Of a DNA stretch of 47,809 bases, positions 43,336 to 47,809 are shown piece by piece. Position 1 is the stretch's first letter. Each line of letters starts with the position of its first letter. The position numbers and the translations under genes were made by a program. The notes beneath the pieces were generated by a model. That model was not told the DNA's origin. It saw nothing but the letters and a program-made list of their open reading frames with translations, and did not search any database. This DNA comes from an uncultured Lachnospiraceae bacterium (GTDB lineage: Bacteria; Bacillota; Clostridia; Lachnospirales; Lachnospiraceae). The stretch is taken from positions 1-47,809 of the forward strand of contig CACZFI010000002.1 in the NCBI GenBank assembly GCA_902780405.1. Reading direction: 5' to 3'.

Positions 43336-43995
43336 TCAGACAGTAGCAGAGGCGTCCTCAGTGGTATCTGCAGGTTCTTCTTTGAGGCGCAGCGGCGTGC
43401 GTTCTTCCTCGGGTGCGCCCTTCAGTCGGAGTTTGGTAACGGTCTTCGGTGCTTCCTTCGATGGATCTAATGCGTGAAAGATCTCCAAATACTGCTCCTC
43501 CACACGGCGGATCGTATCATCATAAAACAGAGGCGTCGTAGCCACGTAAGGAAACTCCTCGATCAGGCGGATGCCGGAGAATTCGTAGAATTCATAGTAG
43601 AGCATCGCGTCATCGATCACCTTGACGGTCTGCGCTTCATACTCAGTCAGATCCGAACCGAGAAACCTGGTGTAGATCATGGACAGAAGCCGATTCTCGA
43701 TCACATCGATTCCGTCAAGATCCATCTTCACCGGACGGGGGATGTCTGAGATATAGGCTTCGGCTGCATCATGCAAAAGGCACGCCAATCTGACGCGCAC
43801 AGATTCCGATCTTGCGCACGCCTCCTCGTAGCAGTTGATGCAATGGGCCGCCACACTGTAAAAACCGTCGTAGTGTCCGTTGGCACGGCAAAGCCTTGCA
43901 AGGGAATGTGCGACGTCCTCGATCAAGATACCCTCCGGATCGGGATCCAGAGGGTAAAAATTGATGCCTGAAAATGTAGTGATGTATTCTGCCAT
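43336..43995 (-). CDS. HD-domain phosphohydrolase, YfbR-like
   Basis: A 219-residue metal-dependent HD hydrolase. Metal ligands are in YSVAAHC (first His, about residue 48), LLHDAAEAY (His-Asp, about 74-75) and VIDDAM (Asp, about 127), matching the H...HD...D pattern. The N-terminal ITTFSGINFYPLDPDPEGILIEDVAHSLARLCR is shared with YfbR-like 5'-deoxynucleotidases and phage-related HD proteins. The last about 40 residues are charged (KLRLKGAPEEERTPLRLKEEPADTTEDAS). The ribosome-binding site (AGAGAGA) is weak and distant, and its ATG overlaps the stop of the small upstream frame (TGATG), so translation probably depended on coupling to the broken gene before it. Nucleotide substrate inferred. Confidence 0.82.
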   Translation of the reverse strand: MAEYITTFSGINFYPLDPDPEGILIEDVAHSLARLCRANGHYDGFYSVAAHCINCYEEACARSESVRVRLACLLHDAAEAYISDIPRPVKMDLDGIDVIENRLLSMIYTRFLGSDLTEYEAQTVKVIDDAMLYYEFYEFSGIRLIEEFPYVATTPLFYDDTIRRVEEQYLEIFHALDPSKEAPKTVTKLRLKGAPEEERTPLRLKEEPADTTEDASATV

Positions 43996-44145
43996 CAGAA
44001 AATAATCTCTCTCTTACCGCCAAGGGTTCTTGCGCCGTTGATGATCATCACGACGCCTACGCCGATTCCGAAGATCACGGTCATGATACCCAGTACCAAA
44101 GAGCTGATTCCTACACTGTTAAGCTTCTGATATAACTTCTCCATC
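43995..44145 (-). pseudogene. Small membrane protein gene with an apparent 1-nt frameshift
   Basis: From ATG 44143-44145 (AGGAGG 9 nt upstream) the frame reads MEKLYQKLNSVGISS and then leaves a sensible reading. In another frame the sequence continues as LVLGIMTVIFGIGVGVVMI, INGARTLGGKREIIF and a stop (43995-43997). The two halves join as one hydrophobic protein of about 49 residues if one T of the TTTT run (44098-44101 on the plus strand, AAAA) is removed. The end overlaps the HD gene start (TGATG). It is either a frameshifted gene, a sequencing error in a homopolymer or a slippage site. Confidence 0.5.
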
Positions 44146-44174
44146 CCGAACTTCCTCCTTTGAGATCATGATGT

Positions 44175-44849
44175 TTAATGTACGCCGTACTGCTCGTAGT
44201 AGGCGTCAATGGCTGCCTTTAATGTATCGTCGATGATGACCTTGCCCTTATAGGGACGATTGTAGAGGTGCTCGATCACCTCAGCCATCGTAACGATCGC
44301 CGTCGTCTTAAGACCGTAGGTCTCTTCAATCTCCGCAAGCGCACTCTTTGTTCCCTGTCCGCGCTCCATGCGGTCTACGGATACAACAAGGCCGAGGACA
44401 TTCACATCTCCCTGTGCCTTGATGATGGGAAGCGTCTCCTGAATAGAGGTTCCGGCTGTGGTAACATCCTCGATGATCACAACCTTGTCTCCGTCCGTGA
44501 TCGGGCTTCCGAGCAGGATGCCGGTGTCACCGTGATCCTTCACTTCCTTACGGTTGGAACAATACTTGATATCTGCGTCGTACTCCTTTGCCATAGCGAT
44601 GGTTGCAGCTACGGAAAGCGGAATACCCTTGTACGCAGGTCCGAACAGCACATCAAAATCCGTACCGAAGGTTGCGGATATCGCCTTCGCATAGTACTCT
44701 CCCAATTTGGTAAGCTGCTTTCCGGTACGATAGAATCCGGTATTGACGAAAAACGGGGTCTTACGACCGCTCTTCGTGGTGAAATCTCCGAACTTTAAGA
44801 CATTGCAATCGATCATGAATTCTATGAATTCTGCTTTATACTGATCCAT
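44175..44849 (-). CDS. pyrE: Orotate phosphoribosyltransferase
   Basis: A 224-residue enzyme of pyrimidine synthesis that joins orotate to PRPP to give OMP. The PRPP-binding motif VVIIEDVTTAGTSIQE (about residues 120-136) has the acidic pair and the TAGTS loop. FGPAYKGIPLSVA, SGRKTPFFVNTGFY and KEVKDHGDTG are further PyrE signatures. AAAGGAGG lies just before the ATG. It has its own promoter. The region upstream carries no PyrR attenuator. Confidence 0.96.
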   Translation of the reverse strand: MDQYKAEFIEFMIDCNVLKFGDFTTKSGRKTPFFVNTGFYRTGKQLTKLGEYYAKAISATFGTDFDVLFGPAYKGIPLSVAATIAMAKEYDADIKYCSNRKEVKDHGDTGILLGSPITDGDKVVIIEDVTTAGTSIQETLPIIKAQGDVNVLGLVVSVDRMERGQGTKSALAEIEETYGLKTTAIVTMAEVIEHLYNRPYKGKVIIDDTLKAAIDAYYEQYGVH

Positions 44850-44879
44850 GTGATCCTCCTTTATAACTAATCTTCTCTC

Positions 44880-44908
44880 ATTTTATCTCAAATCATATGC
44901 TTCGTCAA
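44880..44908 (-). promoter_or_regulatory. Promoter of pyrE
   Basis: Minus-strand TTGACG (44903-44908), a 17-nt spacer and TAAAAT (44880-44885). Leader about 25 nt. Confidence 0.75.
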
Positions 44909-44916
44909 TTTGTAAT

Positions 44917-44937
44917 AGGTGTCTGACGCACTTTGCA
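44917..44937 (+). repeat. Possible partial REP-like repeat
   Basis: AGGTGTCTGACGCACTTTGC contains GGTGTCTGAC, which shares most bases with both halves of the 30-bp repeat at 24105 and 30255, but the following bases differ. It lies between the divergent pyrE and Cache-HAMP promoters. Relationship uncertain. Confidence 0.3.
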
Positions 44938-44941
44938 CTTA

Positions 44942-44970
44942 TTGACATTCCCCCGTAAAACCGATAGAAT
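44942..44970 (+). promoter_or_regulatory. Promoter of the Cache-HAMP gene
   Basis: A consensus TTGACA (44942-44947), a 17-nt spacer and TAGAAT (44965-44970). Leader about 50 nt. Confidence 0.78.
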
Positions 44971-45025
44971 GATTCTATGTCTGCATTCGCACACAATACC
45001 TTCATTTCGAACAAAGGAGACTTGC

Positions 45026-46018
45026 ATGAGATTTTCGATTTCTGCCAAAACGATCCTTATGATCATTCTGATATCTACACTGTTGTCCGCATCTGCCATC
45101 GGACTGAGTTTTTACGTTCTTCGAACCATCATTGATGATGATTACAAAGATGACGCCGAATGCCTTGCCGCAACGACCGCTGTCAGCCTGAATATCGATG
45201 ACGTGAAAGCACTTGCCAATCAGGCATCTGCCATCTACGAAACAGCCGGTGATCCCATTACCAGCGAAAACTGGGGAACGCCCGAATTTGAGGAGTATGT
45301 CGGCAAGTTCTCCGGCATCGAGCAGATGGAAGAATTTGATCGCGTTCACCGTGCGCTTACCCTGATTCAGGATCAAAACTCCTGTGACTGCATTTATATC
45401 ACTCTTCCCCTTCCCGGGAACTCGGGTTATATGTATCTCGTGGACGCCGACAAGAATGATCCCTGTCAGCCCGGCACCATCGATCACTACGTGACCTACG
45501 AGATGTCCAGCGAAATGAATCCGAATCATGACATTCCCGCATATATTACCAATACGGACGAGTATGGATGGCTTGTAACCGCCGGAAAAGGTATCGCCGA
45601 TGATGACGGCAATATCATTGCCATCGTCGGATGTGATTACTCCATGGAAGAGATTCGTGCCAACGAGCGTCAGCACAGGATTCGTATGGCCATCATGCTT
45701 GGCATCATCACCTTCATTGCCTGCGTGATCGGCATCTTCATCGTTCGACTGATCTTTGTCAAGCCAATCAAAAAGCTCTCTGCCGCAGCTGCAGATTACT
45801 ACACTGCCGACAAAGAGCCTCCTTATGACACATTTGAAAAAATCGAGATCCATACGCACGACGAAGTCGAAACACTCGCCGATTCCATGAAAAAGATGGA
45901 GCGCGATATCAACGACTACCTCTCCGAGCTGCTCATCACTTCCGATGTGCTTGCGGCTACGGAGGACTGGGCCGAAGAATTAAAAGCCAAGGTTGATGAT
46001 AACCCCGAGAATTCCTAA
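45026..46018 (+). CDS. Orphan Cache-HAMP membrane sensor without output domain
   Basis: A 330-residue two-span membrane protein. TM1 is about residues 8-30 (ILMIILISTLLSASAIGLSFYVL), followed by an outer Cache-like domain (to about 228) with NSCDCIYITLPLPGNSGYMYLVDAD and WLVTAGKGIADDDGNIIAIVGCDYSMEEI. TM2 is about 236-257, then a HAMP (FVKPIKKLSAAAADYY...IHTHDEVETLADSMKKMERDINDYL). It stops after the HAMP helices. MCP, histidine kinase, GGDEF and PP2C outputs, which normally follow, are missing. ATG at 45026 has AAAGGAG 6 nt upstream. The stop codon lies 2 nt from the coaBC stop on the other strand, so there is no room for a lost output domain remnant. Confidence 0.82.
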   Translation: MRFSISAKTILMIILISTLLSASAIGLSFYVLRTIIDDDYKDDAECLAATTAVSLNIDDVKALANQASAIYETAGDPITSENWGTPEFEEYVGKFSGIEQMEEFDRVHRALTLIQDQNSCDCIYITLPLPGNSGYMYLVDADKNDPCQPGTIDHYVTYEMSSEMNPNHDIPAYITNTDEYGWLVTAGKGIADDDGNIIAIVGCDYSMEEIRANERQHRIRMAIMLGIITFIACVIGIFIVRLIFVKPIKKLSAAAADYYTADKEPPYDTFEKIEIHTHDEVETLADSMKKMERDINDYLSELLITSDVLAATEDWAEELKAKVDDNPENS

Positions 46019-46020
46019 GC

Positions 46021-47217
46021 TTATGCCCTGTTTAACTCGCTGAGTGCTGTAAGCAGTTTCACGGCCACTTCCTCCTTGGACAGGATCGGAAGTTCCGTCA
46101 TGCTATCCTTTGTGATCATTGTCACGATATTTGTATCGGTGCCGAATCCGGCGCCGATTTCTTTTATGCTGTTCGCCACGATCATATCGGCGTTCTTCTT
46201 CTCAAGCTTCGCACGCGAATTTTCGATCAGGTTCTCTGTTTCCATGGAGAATCCGCACAAAACCTGACCAGCCTTCTTATGCGCACCGAGATATCCGAGA
46301 ATATCATCGGTTCTTGAAAGCGCAATGCTTGCATCCGCGTCCGATTTCTTGATCTTCTCATCTGCCACGGACTTCGGACGGTAATCCGCTACCGCTGCCG
46401 CCTTCACAATGATATCAAAGTCGTTCGCACGCGCAGTCACGGCATCATACATATCCTTTGCGCTAACCACATCCACCACATCCACAAAGAGAGGTTTCTT
46501 CAATGCTGTCCGGCCGGATACGAGTGTCACATCCGCGCCCATCAGCATCGCCATACGCGCCACCGCATAGCCCATCTTTCCCGTGGAGTGATTGGTGATG
46601 TAACGAACCGGATCGATGGCTTCCTGCGTCGCACCTGCGGTGACAAGCACCTTCTTACCCGCAAGTGTCTTCTCCGTTGCACACGCGCGAAGGATGTATT
46701 CCACGAGGTCCTCTTCCTTCGGAAGCTTTCCCCTTCCTTCGGTACGGCATGCCAGGAATCCGCTGTCCGCCTCGATCACCTCGTAGCCGTAATCGCGCAG
46801 GATCTGCATATTGTTCTGCACGATCTTGTTCTCGTACATATTCACGTTCATGGACGGTGAGATCAGTACGGGACAGGTTGCAGGCAGTACCGTGGTGGTA
46901 AGCATGTCATCCGCGATGCCGTGTGCGATCTTGCCGAGTACATCTGCCGTAGCCGGCGCGATCAGGATGCAGTCTGCGGTGGTACCTAAGTTAACATGCG
47001 GCACGTGCAGATCTCCGGACTCGTCAAAGACATCCGTATATACATGGTTGGCCGTAAGCGTCTCAAAAGTCTCCGGTGTGATGAAGCGCGTGGCATTCTT
47101 TGTCATCACCACGCGGACATCCGCATGCAGTTTTACAAGCATGCTGGCTACATTTGCCATCTTATATGCGGCGATCCCTCCCGAGATCCCCAAAACGATT
47201 CTCTTGCCCTGTAACAT
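46021..47217 (-). CDS. coaBC: Bifunctional phosphopantothenoylcysteine decarboxylase / phosphopantothenate-cysteine ligase
   Basis: A 398-residue CoaBC enzyme performing two steps of CoA synthesis. The N-terminal flavin-dependent CoaC part (to about 180) has GISGGIAAYK, PSMNVNMYEN (substrate Asn motif), and the active-site Cys in GFLACRTEGRGKL. The C-terminal CoaB part starts at KVLVTAGATQEAIDPVRYITNHSTGKMG and has a KIKKSD loop. ATG at 47215-47217 follows AAAGGGGG by 7 nt; a TTG 6 nt earlier is too close. It is last in panC-panD-coaBC. Confidence 0.96.
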   Translation of the reverse strand: MLQGKRIVLGISGGIAAYKMANVASMLVKLHADVRVVMTKNATRFITPETFETLTANHVYTDVFDESGDLHVPHVNLGTTADCILIAPATADVLGKIAHGIADDMLTTTVLPATCPVLISPSMNVNMYENKIVQNNMQILRDYGYEVIEADSGFLACRTEGRGKLPKEEDLVEYILRACATEKTLAGKKVLVTAGATQEAIDPVRYITNHSTGKMGYAVARMAMLMGADVTLVSGRTALKKPLFVDVVDVVSAKDMYDAVTARANDFDIIVKAAAVADYRPKSVADEKIKKSDADASIALSRTDDILGYLGAHKKAGQVLCGFSMETENLIENSRAKLEKKNADMIVANSIKEIGAGFGTDTNIVTMITKDSMTELPILSKEEVAVKLLTALSELNRA

Positions 47218-47230
47218 CGGCAATCCCCCT

Positions 47231-47632
47231 TTAATTTAAACGATCCATATTCTCAAGCAAACCGTGTTTCTCATAGGTCGTTGTCCGCGTGATCTTATTC
47301 GCGTCGTCCACGAATACCACCTTCGGATCAAAGTCCGCATACTCTTCCGGTGTCATCTGCGCGTAGCACATGATGATCACCTTGTCACCGAGAGATACCT
47401 GCTTGGCCGCAGCACCGTTTAAGCAGATCATACCGGATCCGGCCTCACCGGCGATCACATAGGTATCGAAACGGTTGCCGTTATCGATATCTGCGATCAC
47501 CACACGCTCATACTCCAGAATACCGGATGCAGCCATCAAGTCCCTGTCAATGGTGATGGAACCGACATAGTCAAGCTCCGCCTGGGTTACGGTTGCACGA
47601 TGGATTTTTCCTTTAAGAATGTTTAACAGCAT
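47231..47632 (-). CDS. panD: Aspartate 1-decarboxylase
   Basis: A 133-residue pyruvoyl enzyme precursor that makes beta-alanine from aspartate for pantothenate. The self-cleavage Gly-Ser is in DYVGSITID (residues 24-25), giving the pyruvoyl group on Ser25. [17 protein letters not shown], Tyr/Arg contacts and [20 protein letters not shown] are family hallmarks. The length is typical. It lies 11 nt after the panC stop and 13 nt before coaBC, so one operon is clear. Confidence 0.97.
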   Translation of the reverse strand: MLLNILKGKIHRATVTQAELDYVGSITIDRDLMAASGILEYERVVIADIDNGNRFDTYVIAGEAGSGMICLNGAAAKQVSLGDKVIIMCYAQMTPEEYADFDPKVVFVDDANKITRTTTYEKHGLLENMDRLN

Positions 47633-47643
47633 GGCCTTCTCCT

Positions 47644-47809
47644 TTATACCGTCATCATAAAGTTGTCGATCAGTCTCGCCTCATCACCGATCTTTACGGC
47701 GATGGCACAGAGGATTTCACCTTCAATCTTCTCGATTGACTTCATGGTGTTAACGTCTACGAGCTCCACGTAATCAATCTCGGCCATCGGCTGGGTGTTG
47801 ATCAGTTCT
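47644..47809 (-). CDS. panC: Pantothenate synthetase, C-terminal end (partial)
   Basis: The last 54 residues of a frame that enters from outside the window on the minus strand, ending in TAA at 47644-47646. It reads [18 protein letters not shown], then [22 protein letters not shown], close to the C-terminus of PanC, which couples beta-alanine to pantoate. The position directly before panD supports the call. The start and active site are not in the window. Confidence 0.88.
   Translation of the reverse strand, partial: ELINTQPMAEIDYVELVDVNTMKSIEKIEGEILCAIAVKIGDEARLIDNFMMTV

Overview
The window reads as the chromosome of an anaerobic, spore-forming-lineage Firmicute, most likely a member of the Lachnospiraceae (Clostridia). 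The basis is a sigH gene in the classic cysS-mrnC-rlmB-sigH order, a YtfI/YtfJ sporulation pair, AGGAGG ribosome-binding sites, -35/-10 promoters of the housekeeping type, two secreted proteins carrying clostridial ChW repeats, a single-chain clostridial-type PurL and a 1404-residue duplicated 2-hydroxyacyl-CoA dehydratase activase. Genus-level placement is inference. I see no tRNA, rRNA, CRISPR array, complete insertion sequence or prophage.

Layout. 1-5.7 kb: a short Rpn-type nuclease/transposase-like gene, a secreted beta-helix plus ChW-repeat protein, a membrane Ser/Thr kinase with an extracellular TPR-like part, and a divergent HTH regulator. 5.7-12.4 kb: housekeeping block sigH-rlmB-mrnC-cysS (minus) divergent from a solitary carB (plus). 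12.4-17.3 kb: a six-gene minus-strand operon starting with a catalytically dead rhomboid-like zinc-ribbon membrane protein, then two unknown proteins, a DUF2953 (YtfI-like) protein, YtfJ and a RelQ-like alarmone synthetase. 17.5-24.1 kb: the giant activase, then a two-gene unit pairing an EctB-like aminotransferase with an ATP-grasp enzyme. 24.2-31.3 kb: a small membrane protein, an SDR oxidoreductase, diaminopimelate dehydrogenase (ddh), a second large secreted ChW protein and a DUF3137 protein. 31.3-39 kb: purL, a CheY-like receiver, a CheX-like protein with an unusual repeat N-terminus, and a divergent GGDEF-EAL protein. 38.9-44.1 kb: a large CnaB-repeat surface adhesin, a gene-free stretch of about 540 bp holding two inverted copies of a structured element, an HD-domain hydrolase and a broken small membrane gene. 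44.2 kb to the end: pyrE, an orphan Cache-HAMP sensor and the pantothenate/CoA genes coaBC, panD and the end of panC.

The most interesting signals are: (1) a pair of about 138-bp structured elements at 42931-43068 and 43152-43288, in opposite orientation, whose outer stems differ in sequence but keep their pairing; (2) a CheX-like protein whose first about 115 residues are four tandem repeats with the exact 24+5 spacing of the MshEN c-di-GMP-binding motif, encoded divergently from a GGDEF-EAL enzyme; (3) an aminotransferase/ATP-grasp gene pair that looks like EctB without ectoine genes; (4) a dispersed 30-bp repeat (24105-24134 and 30255-30284, 28/30 identical, opposite orientations) of REP type; (5) two paralogous secreted proteins whose six ChW repeats correspond one to one although their N-terminal parts are unrelated.

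Genes that work together: cysS/mrnC/rlmB/sigH (translation, RNA processing and the stationary-phase sigma factor); panC/panD/coaBC (pantothenate to CoA); carB and pyrE (pyrimidines); purL (purines); ddh (lysine and cell-wall diaminopimelate); kinase plus HTH (a divergent signalling pair); CheX-like plus CheY-like plus GGDEF-EAL (a probable signalling neighbourhood). Start codons were chosen by Shine-Dalgarno spacing, and several genes are shorter than their longest open frame for that reason.
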